64,000 bases of DNA from Pseudomonas nitroreducens (GTDB taxonomy: Bacteria > Pseudomonadota > Gammaproteobacteria > Pseudomonadales > Pseudomonadaceae). Position numbers and translations under genes: made by a program. The DNA lies in assembly GCF_024170165.1 (NCBI RefSeq), contig NZ_JALJXP010000001.1:124001-188000 (forward strand), in the 5' to 3' direction. The notes under the pieces were generated by a model. The model had not been told where the DNA came from. It was given only the letters and a program-made list of their open reading frames with translations, and ran no database searches. Below are positions 55,223-63,651 of the stretch, piece after piece. Numbering within the stretch: position 1 is the first letter of the stretch; each line of letters begins with the position of its first letter.

Positions 55223-56923
55223 TCAGAAGAAGAGGTCGACGCGGAAATACACCGGGTGCTCGCGTCGCTCGATGATGTCGGGGCGCTCCAGGGAGCGCGC
55301 CAGGGTCACGGAGGCGGCGGCGTACTGCCCGCGCGCACTGAACTCCACGCCATGGCCGCTCATGCGCCCGGAGAGGCCCGGGTTGTATTGGCCGTGCTCG
55401 ATGGCGCCGAAGTCGTAGGCGTAGGCCACGCCGTACTCCTGCACCCAGGGCAGCAGCGGTTCCCAGGTCACGGCGCGGCGCCAGCGCAGCTGGTTGCGCC
55501 AGTAGTAGCCGGAGTCGCCGGAGAGGGTCTGGTCCTTGAAGCCGCGGATCGAACTGAGGCCGCCCAGGCTGATGCGCTGCGGGCTGTAGAGCACGTCCTC
55601 GCTGTGCTGGCCGGTGGCGAGGCTTTCGAAGCTGAAGGCTTGCTCCCACAGCGTGAACGGCTGCAGGTAGCTCAGGGTCAGGCTGTATTTGTTGTAGCGG
55701 GCGGTGGGGCTGCCGTGCGGGGCGCCATGCTCGTCGTCCTGCGCGCCGAAGGCGCCGATGCCGCGCTGCCAGCCGATGTCGGCGTTGACGAAGGCACTGC
55801 CGATGCGCCGGCCATGGTTGAAGCCCAGGTTGAATTCGCTGAGGTGGGTGCTGGAGACGTCGAGCAGGGTGTCGTCAATGTAGTTGCGCGTGCGCTGGTG
55901 GCTGAGGCCGAAGTTCACCCCGGTCTTGCTCACGTCGTCGCGGTACAAAACGCGCTCGGCGCCCAGCTGGTGGGTTTCGTTGTCGCCGTCGTACTTGAAG
56001 GCGAAGCCGGCGTCTTCGTTGCGGGTGCGGTAGTAGTTGCGGCTGTAGCTGTAGTTGAAGGTCCACCAGCCGTAGGGAACGCTGTACCACAGGCTCTGGT
56101 TGTCGGAGTGCTTCCAGTGGTCGCTGACCACGTCCTCGCCGTAGCGCAGGCCGAACTGGTCGGCCAGGCCCAGCGGGCTGTCCCAGTCGAGGCCGACGCC
56201 GGCCTGCTGTTCGCCGGAGGTCGCGTCGCCGTTGTTGTCGCGGCTGGCGGAGACGCGCCAGGGTTTGCTGCGCTCACCCTTGAGCTGCACGCTGCTGCCG
56301 CCGACTTCCTTGCCCGGCACCAGCTCCATCTGCGCCTGGCGCGAGGGCAGGCGGTTGATCTGGTCGACCAGCTGTTCCAGATCACGCAGGTTGAGGACTT
56401 CGCCGGTGGTGCCGGGGAAAGTCATCGCCAGCTCGCGCTCGCTGGCCAGCTCGGACTGGTCGAAGCCCTCGAAGCGGCCTTCGACCACGATGATCTTCAG
56501 CTCGCCGCTGGAGAGGTCCTGCTGCGGCAGGTAGGCGCGGGTGGTGACGAAGCCGCGCGCGAGATAGTGGTCGGTGATGCCCTTGAGCAGCTCATTGAGC
56601 TGGTTCACGCCCAGGCATTGGCCCTGGTACGGCGCCAGCAGCGCTTCGCGCGAACGCGCGTCGAGGTGCTCGGCGCCTTCGAGACTGATGCTGCGGATAG
56701 CGAAGCAACGGGTGTCCGGCGCGGTGGTCGGCGGCACCTCGGTCGGCGCCTTGCCGGGGAGCTGCTGGAGCTCTTCCAGGCGCTGGCGCTGTTCGCGCAG
56801 CAATTGTTCCTGGCGCTGGCGCTGAAGGTCGTTGTCGCCCGGCGAGGGGAGTGGCGCGGCAAAGCTTGCCGAGGCACAGCAGAATGCCAGGACGGGCATC
56901 CAGCCACGGTAGAGAACATGCAT
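55223..56923 (-). CDS. cdiB: CDI outer-membrane transporter CdiB (TpsB/ShlB family)
   Basis: A 566-aa two-partner secretion transporter that exports CdiA across the outer membrane. It has a signal peptide (VLAFCCASASFA-AP) and the N-terminal plug helix region rich in Gln/Arg (NDLQRQRQEQLLREQRQRLE). Two POTRA domains follow (CFAIRSISLEGAEHL ... ARGFVTTRAYLPQQDLSSGEL), then the beta-barrel with SIRGFKDQTLSGDSG (the conserved VRGY/F-type motif) and terminal Phe (YFRVDLFF). I used ATG 56923, with AGGGA 8 nt upstream; ATG 56941 would add six residues. It lies 56 bp before cdiA. Confidence 0.93.
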   Translation of the reverse strand: MHVLYRGWMPVLAFCCASASFAAPLPSPGDNDLQRQRQEQLLREQRQRLEELQQLPGKAPTEVPPTTAPDTRCFAIRSISLEGAEHLDARSREALLAPYQGQCLGVNQLNELLKGITDHYLARGFVTTRAYLPQQDLSSGELKIIVVEGRFEGFDQSELASERELAMTFPGTTGEVLNLRDLEQLVDQINRLPSRQAQMELVPGKEVGGSSVQLKGERSKPWRVSASRDNNGDATSGEQQAGVGLDWDSPLGLADQFGLRYGEDVVSDHWKHSDNQSLWYSVPYGWWTFNYSYSRNYYRTRNEDAGFAFKYDGDNETHQLGAERVLYRDDVSKTGVNFGLSHQRTRNYIDDTLLDVSSTHLSEFNLGFNHGRRIGSAFVNADIGWQRGIGAFGAQDDEHGAPHGSPTARYNKYSLTLSYLQPFTLWEQAFSFESLATGQHSEDVLYSPQRISLGGLSSIRGFKDQTLSGDSGYYWRNQLRWRRAVTWEPLLPWVQEYGVAYAYDFGAIEHGQYNPGLSGRMSGHGVEFSARGQYAAASVTLARSLERPDIIERREHPVYFRVDLFF

Positions 56924-57090
56924 CCTTACGATCCCTGTCATCTGGCCGTACGGCCAGTCCGTCCAAAAAAACGGATTGGATCATATTTGATACATGATGC
57001 CCTTAGGCCACCACCCCGACGAACTGTAAGCCATTTCCCATTTTCTGGGAGATACCGCGCACAAACGATGCTTGCCTGTGCGCCTGATTG

Positions 57091-57339
57091 TCACACTTTG
57101 GGTACCAGCGCCGGCAGCAATTGCCGGGAGATCGCCTCGCGCACGGCGGGCAGCAGGGTCGCATTCCCCGCGAGCATTTCCTCCACCAGGCGGCGCAGCG
57201 CCAGCGAGCGCTCCGGGGTCAGGCCGCGCACGGCGTATTCGCAGGCCTGCTCGGCGGTGATGCCCGGCGGCACGGCGAAACCCAGCGCCTGCAGGCGTTC
57301 GCGGAAATCGTCCTGGTCGATCAGGTCGGCGTGCATCAT
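57091..57339 (-). CDS. Small hypothetical protein
   Basis: An 82-aa cytosolic protein (MMHADLIDQDDFRERLQALGFAV ... ISRQLLPALVPKV) with no recognised domain. The helical, Leu-rich middle (TPERSLALRRLVEEMLAGNATL) suggests a small folded unit. Start at 57339 is supported by AAGGAGA 6 nt upstream. It lies at the right boundary of the CDI island, 168 bp upstream of cdiB on the same strand. The GC content is like the core genome. It may be a core gene at the insertion boundary or part of the CDI transcript. Confidence 0.6.
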   Translation of the reverse strand: MMHADLIDQDDFRERLQALGFAVPPGITAEQACEYAVRGLTPERSLALRRLVEEMLAGNATLLPAVREAISRQLLPALVPKV

Positions 57340-57494
57340 CGCGGGTCTCCTTGGGAGCGGCAGGGTCTGCATCGATTCTGGTAAGCCCGGCGGGGCGCGG
57401 CAAGCACCTGTCCGACGGAATGTCCGCGGCGGGCAAGCGCAGGTCGTTTTCGGCTAACCGAGGCGGCGGCGCGACGCGCAGACTGGCTTCCATA

Positions 57495-57599
57495 CCCCGC
57501 AGCCGGCACCGGCGCCCGCTGCGGGGCCTCGCACACTGAGAGCCCGAACCGGCTCGATTTGTCCCCTGCCGCGCGTCGGGCGCCGCAGGGGATTTTTTT
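57495..57599 (+). ncRNA. Candidate plus-strand small RNA 3' end (hairpin plus terminator)
   Basis: CCCCGCAGC/GCTGCGGGG (57495-57526) is followed by a terminator CCCCTGC...GCAGGGG with seven T (57563-57599), both oriented for plus-strand transcription. There is no plus-strand gene anywhere from about 57000 to here, so an sRNA in 57340-57600 is possible. No promoter was identified and the 5' end is unknown. Confidence 0.3.
57563..57599 (+). terminator. Rho-independent terminator without an assigned gene
   Basis: CCCCTGC / GCAGGGG stem with an inner GC-rich loop and A-T7 tail on the plus strand. Confidence 0.65.
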
Positions 57600-57611
57600 G
57601 TCCGGCTTTTC

Positions 57612-57703
57612 GTAGGAGCGAGAGGAACGCCCTCGTTATTGCTCGCGAACACGATTCCCGACGAATCCGAAGCTGGGCGGTTCGCGAGCAAGCTCGCTCC
57701 TGC
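57612..57703. repeat. REP-type inverted repeat (GTAGGAGCGAG / GCTCGCTCCT)
   Basis: Two facing arms with the AAGCTGGGCGG spacer seen in the other copies. It occupies the gap after the gamma-butyrobetaine hydroxylase gene. Confidence 0.8.
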
Positions 57704-57727
57704 AACAGACGGCACAGGCCGGAAATA

Positions 57728-58906
57728 TCAGCGCTCGCGCTGCAACACCAGGATGCGTGACAGCAGTTCGTCGCGGTCGATGTAGCAGCCCTGCAGGTGC
57801 CGTTCGCCGCTGGCCGGGTCGAAGGCGGTGCGGGCGTGCAGGGTCCGGCGGTTGTCGAAGCACCACATCTGCCCGGCGCGCAGCTTCTGTTGCAGGCGGA
57901 AGCGCGCATCGCGGGTGAGCGTGAGGAAGGCGCGCCAGGCGTGGTACAGCGCATCCATGCGCTCGGCCGGGGCATCGAAGGGGCCGCGGAGGAAGTTGGC
58001 GATGCGGATTTCGCTGATCTCGCCCCGCGCATCCAGGGCGATCACCGGCGCCAGGCAGCGGTAGTCGCTGCGGCGGTCCTTGTTGCGGAATTCGATGGGC
58101 ATCTCGCAGAGCGTGCGGAAATCTTCCGGCGCTTCGTCACGCAGTGCCTCGGCGATGGCGAAGCCGTCGACGAACACGCTGTCGCCGCCGTCGGCGTTGT
58201 TCACCAGGCAATGCAGGAATTGCAGCCCCGGTTGCAGCTCGCGGGTCGGCAGGTCGGTGTGCAGTGGCAGGTTGAAGGCCGTGTAGGCGTTGCTGTCGGC
58301 GGCCGCGGCCTTGGACTTCACATCGAACAGCACACCGAAATTGGTCTCGCGGATGAAGGCGATGCGCTGGGCGATGCGATTCAGCGAGCCGGGCGCGGTG
58401 GGCACGCCGTCCACGCGGCTGAGGCCAAGATCGCGCAGGGCGAGCATCCACTCCAGCAGCGCGGAGTCGTCGTCCATCAAGTGGTCGTGCTGGTACACCG
58501 GCACCTCGAAGTCGCGGCGCCAGACACGGGTGGTCTGGTGCGCGGCCAGGCGTTCTGCGCGGGACGCGTCGTCATAGGCGTGGGCGCGCAACCAGCCAGG
58601 GTCGAAGCGGCTGCGGTGGCCATCCTGCCAGTCGATGCACAACTGGCCCTGATCGAGGCTGGCGCGCGACGGGGCGAGGCTTGCGGGGACGTCGATGATT
58701 TCCAGCACCTGTTCGCGGGTGACGCTGTAGACGCACTCGCTGCAGGGGCAGTTGTCGCGCAGCCACTGGTGGTGGAAGGGGCTGACGCGGCCGTCGGCCC
58801 ACAGCACTTCGAGGCGGTTTTCCAGCGGGCGCAGGCTGCCCAGTGCGGCGGTCAGCCGGTAGGTGCGCCAGTCGGCGATGCCGGGGTTTTCCAGCGTGGT
58901 CTGCAT
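57728..58906 (-). CDS. Gamma-butyrobetaine dioxygenase
   Basis: A 392-aa Fe(II)/2-oxoglutarate-dependent oxygenase that hydroxylates gamma-butyrobetaine to L-carnitine. The N-terminal DUF971-like zinc domain has RDNCPCSECVYS (three Cys) plus a downstream His/Asp region. The C-terminal TauD-type domain carries the iron site NLPLHTDLPTRELQPG (H-x-D) and a distal His in RTLHARTAF. This domain order is specific to the BBOX/trimethyllysine hydroxylase family, and the length fits bacterial examples (about 380 aa). It lies 10 bp after the acylcarnitine hydrolase gene, so it seems to be the last gene of the carnitine operon. It feeds carnitine into CdhA. Confidence 0.88.
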   Translation of the reverse strand: MQTTLENPGIADWRTYRLTAALGSLRPLENRLEVLWADGRVSPFHHQWLRDNCPCSECVYSVTREQVLEIIDVPASLAPSRASLDQGQLCIDWQDGHRSRFDPGWLRAHAYDDASRAERLAAHQTTRVWRRDFEVPVYQHDHLMDDDSALLEWMLALRDLGLSRVDGVPTAPGSLNRIAQRIAFIRETNFGVLFDVKSKAAAADSNAYTAFNLPLHTDLPTRELQPGLQFLHCLVNNADGGDSVFVDGFAIAEALRDEAPEDFRTLCEMPIEFRNKDRRSDYRCLAPVIALDARGEISEIRIANFLRGPFDAPAERMDALYHAWRAFLTLTRDARFRLQQKLRAGQMWCFDNRRTLHARTAFDPASGERHLQGCYIDRDELLSRILVLQRER

Positions 58907-58916
58907 GCGTTCCTCC

Positions 58917-59849
58917 TCATCGATTCAGGCTGCGGCGCAGGGCCGCGATCAGGGCGCCGCGCAGGGCGTCCACTTCCGCCACGCGCCGGGCGCGCAGGCA
59001 GCCGTGGACGAGCCCGGCACCGGGGAAGTAATCCACTGCCACGCCGGCTTCGCGCAGGCGGTCGCGGTACAGCGCGCCGTCGTCGCGCAACGGGTCGAAC
59101 TGGGCGACCGCTATGAAGGCCGGCGGCAGGCCGCCGAGGTCTTCGGCGAGCAGCGGCAGCGCCAGCGGGTCGCGCCAGTCGGCGGGGCGCGAGAGGTAGG
59201 CGGCGAGGTATTCATCGACCGCTGCACTGGTCATCAGCGGTGCGTCGGCGCAGGTGGTGCGCGAGGGCGTATCGAGGTTGCCCAGAGCGGGGTAGATCAG
59301 CGCCTGGGCCAGCGGCAGCGCTTCGCCGCTACCGCGCAGGGCCTGGCACAGCGCGGCGGCGAGGTTGGCACCGCCGCTGTCGCCGGCGACCGCGATGCGG
59401 GTCTTATCCACAGGCTCGCCGAGGCCGTCCTGGTGAATCCGCCGCCAGGTGTCGAGGCAGTCATTGAGGGCGGCGGGATAAGGGTGCTCGGGCGCCAGCC
59501 GGTAGCTGATGGCGATCACCAGCGCGCCCAGTTCTGCGGCCAGGGGAATGCAGATCATGTCATGGGTGCGGGCGTTGCCCAGTACCCAGCCGCCGCCGTG
59601 GATGTAGAAAACTGTCGGCCAGCCATTCGCCGGCGGCGCACCTTCGGGGCGGTACAGGCGCAGCTCGACCAGGCCGTCAGGCTGTACGTCGCGGACCAGC
59701 AGGCCCGGCGGAACCTGCGGCGCAAAGGCAGCGGCCATGCGCTCGTAGTTTTCCCGCTGCGCTGCGAGCGTGGGGCCTTCCAGTGGGTGAGCCTCCGTTT
59801 CGGTGACGAAGGCCTGCATGGCATCGGACAGCGGATAGCGCCGGCTCAT
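58917..59849 (-). CDS. hocS: Acylcarnitine hydrolase-like alpha/beta hydrolase (HocS type)
   Basis: A 310-aa hydrolase of the hormone-sensitive-lipase family. Oxyanion motif FYIHGGGWVLGNARTHD, nucleophile elbow AVAGDSGGANLAAAL (Ser), Asp in AVAQFDPLRDDG, and His in GAGLVHGCLR. The position after cdhB matches HocS of P. aeruginosa (caiX-cdhCAB-hocS), which cleaves short-chain O-acylcarnitines. It starts 6 bp after cdhB. The name rests on synteny and family; no substrate residue can be read directly. Confidence 0.85.
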   Translation of the reverse strand: MSRRYPLSDAMQAFVTETEAHPLEGPTLAAQRENYERMAAAFAPQVPPGLLVRDVQPDGLVELRLYRPEGAPPANGWPTVFYIHGGGWVLGNARTHDMICIPLAAELGALVIAISYRLAPEHPYPAALNDCLDTWRRIHQDGLGEPVDKTRIAVAGDSGGANLAAALCQALRGSGEALPLAQALIYPALGNLDTPSRTTCADAPLMTSAAVDEYLAAYLSRPADWRDPLALPLLAEDLGGLPPAFIAVAQFDPLRDDGALYRDRLREAGVAVDYFPGAGLVHGCLRARRVAEVDALRGALIAALRRSLNR

Positions 59850-59855
59850 TCCCGC

Positions 59856-60329
59856 TCAGCCTGGCAGGCCGATGACGCGGCCGACGTAATCCGGGCGCGG
59901 CAGCGGGCGATGGGCTTCGGCCAGCGCCAGCACATGCTCGAGCACCCTGCCTTCGAAGGGCGCCGAGCGGGCGCCGCCTTCGAGGTTCACGTGCAACAGC
60001 ATCTGCTCGCTGGCGGCCAGGGCGAGGTCCTCGCCGGCACGGTGCAGGCTGTGGAAAACCTGCAGGCGCTTGCGGTCATGGGCGATCAGCTGGGTGCGCA
60101 CTTCGACCGTCTCGCCCTCCTTCACCTCGTGCAGGTAGTTGAGGTGCACTTCGAGGGTGAACAGCGAGTCATGGGTGGCGGCGCGGTGTGCGGCGTCGAG
60201 ACCGAGGTGGTCCATCAGGGCGTCGGTGGCGTAGCTGAACAGCAGCAGGTAGAAGGCGTCGCGCAGGTGGCCGTTGTAGTCGGTCCACTCGGCGAGGATG
60301 GGGGTTTCGTAGGTTTTCAGGGCGTGCAT
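59856..60329 (-). CDS. cdhB: Betainyl-CoA thioesterase CdhB
   Basis: A 157-aa hot-dog-fold thioesterase of the 4HBT type: ILAEWTDYNGHLRDAFYLLLFSYATDALM, in parts, with the Asp/Tyr-Asn-Gly-His active-site motif, then LEVHLNYLHEVKEGETVEVRTQL. In P. aeruginosa the protein in this position, CdhB, hydrolyses betainyl-CoA to glycine betaine and CoA, ending carnitine breakdown. Start at 60329 with AGAGAG upstream; the longer frame to 60479 passes through a repeat and into cdhA. Confidence 0.92.
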   Translation of the reverse strand: MHALKTYETPILAEWTDYNGHLRDAFYLLLFSYATDALMDHLGLDAAHRAATHDSLFTLEVHLNYLHEVKEGETVEVRTQLIAHDRKRLQVFHSLHRAGEDLALAASEQMLLHVNLEGGARSAPFEGRVLEHVLALAEAHRPLPRPDYVGRVIGLPG

Positions 60330-60345
60330 TTTCGGCTCTCTATTC

Positions 60346-60405
60346 AGGTCCCCTCTCCCCAACCCTCTAACTAGGCGTCCCCCCCTGAAGAGAGAGGGGG
60401 CCGTC
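60346..60405. repeat. CCCTCTCCC-family palindrome with insert
   Basis: TCCCCTCTCCCCAACCCTCT, an AACTAGGCGTCC insert, then CTGAAGAGAGAGGGGGCC, between cdhA and cdhB. The insert makes it the most divergent copy in the window. Confidence 0.65.
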
Positions 60406-60429
60406 CAGAGCGGGCGGTGAAATGAGAGG

Positions 60430-61395
60430 TTAGTCGGCGAAGGCGAAGCCGTGTTTTGTCTTGGTCTCCTTGATCGCACCGAGCACCGCCAGCAGGCAGT
60501 CGTCGCGGTAGCGCTCCAGCTCGGCGATGCTGCGGCTGCCCTGCTGCTCGGCGGTGCCTTCCACCACGCGGTCGATCAGGGTGTCGGTCAGTTCCGGGGC
60601 CGGCAGGTAGGTCCAGGGCAGTTGCAGCGCCGGGCCGAACTGGGCCATGAAGTGGCGCATCCCGGCGTTGCCGCCGGCCAGGGTGTAGGTGAGGAAGGTG
60701 CCCATGAAGGACCAGCGCAGGCCCGCACCGAAGCGAATGGCGTCGTCGATCTCGCCGGTGCTGGCGACGCCGTCATTGACCAGGTGCAGCGCTTCGCGCC
60801 AGAGGGCTTCGAGCAGGCGGTCGGCGATGAAGCCGGGGACTTCCTTTCTCACGTGCAGGGGGCGCATGCCGAGGGATTCATAGACCTGGATGGCGGCCTG
60901 CACGGCCTCCGGCGCGGTCTTCACGCCGCCCACCACTTCCACCAGCGGCAGCAGGTACACCGGGTTGAACGGGTGGCCGACCACGCAGCGTTCGGGGTGC
61001 GTGGCGTCGGCGTAGAACTCGCTGGGCAGCAGGCCCGAGGTGCTGGAGCCGATCAGGGCGTCGGGCCTGGCGGCGGCGCTGATCTTCGCGTGCAGCTCGC
61101 ATTTCAGGTCGAGGCGTTCGGGGGCGCTTTCCTGGATGAAGTCGGCGTCGCGCACGCACTCCTCGATGGTGGCGACGAAGCGCAGGCGCTCCTGCGAGGC
61201 GCCGGGGGCAAGCCCGGCCTTTTCCAGCGCCGGCCAGGCGTTGGCGACGCGCGCACGCAGCGCCGCTTCGGCGCCAGGAGCCGGGTCCCAGGCGATGACG
61301 TCGAGGCCGTGGGCCAGGGCGCGGGCGACCCAGCCGCTGCCGATGACACCGCTGCCGAGGGCGGCGAAGGTTTTGATATCGGTAATGAAGGACAT
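60430..61395 (-). CDS. cdhA: L-carnitine 3-dehydrogenase CdhA
   Basis: A 321-aa NAD-dependent dehydrogenase of the 3-hydroxyacyl-CoA dehydrogenase family. N-terminal Rossmann motif [19 protein letters not shown]; catalytic His in [20 protein letters not shown] with Glu; C-terminal helical domain ([21 protein letters not shown]). It oxidises L-carnitine to 3-dehydrocarnitine, the first committed step of the aerobic pathway. Order caiX-cdhC-cdhA-cdhB matches P. aeruginosa. There is a REP pair between it and cdhC. Confidence 0.94.
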   Translation of the reverse strand: MSFITDIKTFAALGSGVIGSGWVARALAHGLDVIAWDPAPGAEAALRARVANAWPALEKAGLAPGASQERLRFVATIEECVRDADFIQESAPERLDLKCELHAKISAAARPDALIGSSTSGLLPSEFYADATHPERCVVGHPFNPVYLLPLVEVVGGVKTAPEAVQAAIQVYESLGMRPLHVRKEVPGFIADRLLEALWREALHLVNDGVASTGEIDDAIRFGAGLRWSFMGTFLTYTLAGGNAGMRHFMAQFGPALQLPWTYLPAPELTDTLIDRVVEGTAEQQGSRSIAELERYRDDCLLAVLGAIKETKTKHGFAFAD

Positions 61396-61433
61396 GGATG
61401 GCTCCGGAAAGGTGGCGGGGCGTCGGGGTTCGT

Positions 61434-61502
61434 TGTAGGAGCGAGCTTGCTCGCGAACAGGGTCCGCAGCGGAGCTGGGTTCGCGAGCAAGCTCGCTCCT
61501 AC
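61434..61502. repeat. REP-type inverted repeat (GTAGGAGCGAGCTTGCTCGCG pair)
   Basis: Two perfect facing arms with a GCGGAGCTGGG spacer, inside the carnitine operon between cdhC and cdhA. Confidence 0.85.
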
Positions 61503-61534
61503 GAAGAGCAGTTCGGTCAGTACGTGGGCCGCAA

Positions 61535-62419
61535 TCAGCGGGCCTTGAGGTTCATCTTGTTGCGCCCCTCCGCCGGGGTCAGGGCGCGGCCGCCCAGGCG
61601 CTCGATGATCTCGATGGCGCGTTCGACCAGTTGGCCGTTGCTGGCGTGCACGCCACGGTCCAGCCAGATGTTGTCTTCCAGGCCGACCCGCACGTTGCCG
61701 CCCAGCAGCATGGCCTGGGCGACCATGGGCATCTGCGAGCGACCGATGCCGAAGCCGGCCCAGGTCAGGCCGTCGGGGATGTTGTCGGCCATCGCCTTCA
61801 TGGTGGTGGTGTCGGCCGGGGCGCCCCACGGGATGCCGAGGCAGATCTGGATCAGCGGGTCTTCCAGCAGGCCTTCCTTGAGCATCTGTTTGGCGAACCA
61901 GAGGTGACCGGTGTCGAAGATTTCCAGCTCGGCCTTCACCCCCAGTTCGGTGATGCGCTTGGCGCCGGCGCGCAGCTGGGCCGGGGTGGAGACGTAGATG
62001 AAGTCGCCGTCGCCGAAGTTCAGGGTGCCGCAGTCCAGGGTGCAGATTTCCGGCAACAGCTCCTCGACGTGCTTGAGGCGCTCCAGCGGGCCGACCAGGT
62101 CGGTGCCGGCGCCGAACTCCAGCGGCTGCTCGCCCTGGCCGATCTGCAGGTCGCCGCCCATGCCGGCGGTGAGGTTGATGATGACGTCGGTGTCGCTCTC
62201 GCGGATGCGCTCGACCACTTCGCGGTAGAGGTTCACGTCGCGGCTCGGCTTGCCGGTCTGCGGATCGCGGACGTGGCAGTGGGCGACGGTGGCGCCGGCC
62301 TTGGCGGCCTCGATGGCGGCGGCGGCGATTTCCTTCGGGGTGACGGGAATGGCCGGGTGCTTGCCGACGGTGTCGCCGGCGCCGGTCACCGCGCAGGTGA
62401 CGATCACTTCATGGTTCAC
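61535..62419 (-). CDS. cdhC: 3-dehydrocarnitine:acetyl-CoA trimethylamine-acetate transferase CdhC (BKACE)
   Basis: A 294-aa DUF849 / beta-keto acid cleavage enzyme. It converts dehydrocarnitine plus acetyl-CoA to acetoacetate plus betainyl-CoA. Zinc-site motif [20 protein letters not shown] (H-x-H-x-R-D) and the conserved [21 protein letters not shown] and [13 protein letters not shown] segments are present. The start at 62419 ([20 protein letters not shown]) is standard for the family. It is first of the catabolic enzymes after caiX. Confidence 0.95.
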   Translation of the reverse strand: MNHEVIVTCAVTGAGDTVGKHPAIPVTPKEIAAAAIEAAKAGATVAHCHVRDPQTGKPSRDVNLYREVVERIRESDTDVIINLTAGMGGDLQIGQGEQPLEFGAGTDLVGPLERLKHVEELLPEICTLDCGTLNFGDGDFIYVSTPAQLRAGAKRITELGVKAELEIFDTGHLWFAKQMLKEGLLEDPLIQICLGIPWGAPADTTTMKAMADNIPDGLTWAGFGIGRSQMPMVAQAMLLGGNVRVGLEDNIWLDRGVHASNGQLVERAIEIIERLGGRALTPAEGRNKMNLKAR

Positions 62420-62492
62420 GGTGGCTGTCCTTCTTCGGGTCGAACGAACCCACTGCGCGCCGGGCGACGCGCAGGGATCTTGTTGTTGGGAG

Positions 62493-63431
62493 TTACTTCA
62501 GCGAGGCCTGAACGGCAGCGAGGCCGTCCTTGCCGTCGAAGGTGGTCACGCCGTCGAGCCAGGCCTTGAGCGGCTCGGGGTTCTGCTTCAACCAGGCCTT
62601 GGCGGCGTCCACCGGCTGGCTGCGGTCGAGGATCGGCACCATCACCTGGCTCACCTGCTCGCTGCTGAACTTGAGGTTGTGCAGCAGCTTGGCGACGTTG
62701 CCGCACTGCGCCTGGTAGCCGCCGGCGGTCATGATCGAGACGGTGGCGGAGCCTTCATTGGGGCCGAACACGTCGTCGCTGCCGGTGAGGTATTTCATGT
62801 CGATCTGCAGGTTCATCGGGTGCGGTTTCCAGCCGAAGAACACCACCCACTGCTTGCGCTTGATGGCGCGCTTGACCGCGGTGAGCATGCCGGCCTCGCT
62901 GGACTCGACGATCTGGAAGCCCTTCAGGCCGAACTTGTCGTCGGCGATCATCTTCGCGGTGATGCGGTTGGAGCCGCTGCCGGGCTCGATCAGGTAGATC
63001 TTGTTGCTCAGCTTGTCCTTGAACTTGGCGATGTCGGCGAAGGTCTTCAGACCGCCGTCGTAGACATAGCTCGGCACGGCGTAGGTGGACTGCGCGTCGG
63101 GCAGGGTCGGCGGGGTGATCACGTCGATCTGCTGCTTGTCGAGGTAGGGCTTGGCCACCGGCTGCATGGTCGGTTGCCAGTAGCCGAGGAAGACGTCGAG
63201 CTGCTTGTCGGCCATGCCGGCAAGGATGATCTGCTGCGAGGCGCTGGTCTGCTTGACCTTGTAGCCCAGGCCGTCGAGCACGGCCTCCGCCACAGCGCTG
63301 CTGGCCACCACGTCGGTCCAGTTCACCGTGCCCATGCGCACGTTCTGGCACTGGGCGGGTTCGGCGGCCCAGCTGGTGCCGGCGGCGAGCATGAGCGCGG
63401 CACAGCCGAGCGCTTGGATCGATAGCTTCAT
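62493..63431 (-). CDS. caiX: Carnitine-binding periplasmic protein CaiX
   Basis: A 312-aa quaternary-amine binding protein with a signal peptide ([24 protein letters not shown]). It is related to the CbcX pair but distinct: [45 protein letters not shown] and [13 protein letters not shown]. The cage Trp residues (NWTD, YWQP, GWKPH) are conserved. In P. aeruginosa CaiX is specific for carnitine and delivers it to the CbcWV core. Start at 63431 with GAGGGAGAA; the long upstream frame is rejected. It heads the caiX-cdhC-cdhA-cdhB-hocS operon. Confidence 0.92.
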   Translation of the reverse strand: MKLSIQALGCAALMLAAGTSWAAEPAQCQNVRMGTVNWTDVVASSAVAEAVLDGLGYKVKQTSASQQIILAGMADKQLDVFLGYWQPTMQPVAKPYLDKQQIDVITPPTLPDAQSTYAVPSYVYDGGLKTFADIAKFKDKLSNKIYLIEPGSGSNRITAKMIADDKFGLKGFQIVESSEAGMLTAVKRAIKRKQWVVFFGWKPHPMNLQIDMKYLTGSDDVFGPNEGSATVSIMTAGGYQAQCGNVAKLLHNLKFSSEQVSQVMVPILDRSQPVDAAKAWLKQNPEPLKAWLDGVTTFDGKDGLAAVQASLK

Positions 63432-63651
63432 GACTTCTCCCTCAAGGCCTTTGCGGCATTGGTTATCGTTTTTGTACGTCATGGCCCTCACGGGGGCTGA
63501 GGAACAAATTACGCAGGCGGCGGCCCGGCGAATCGCACTGCGGCGACCAGCTCTTGCACAGCAGCGACCTCCCCCATTGCCAGGCAGGACTAATTGCACT
63601 ATGCCAACACAACGCCAGCTCAGCGCTCGCCCCGACCGCACGGAAAACGCC

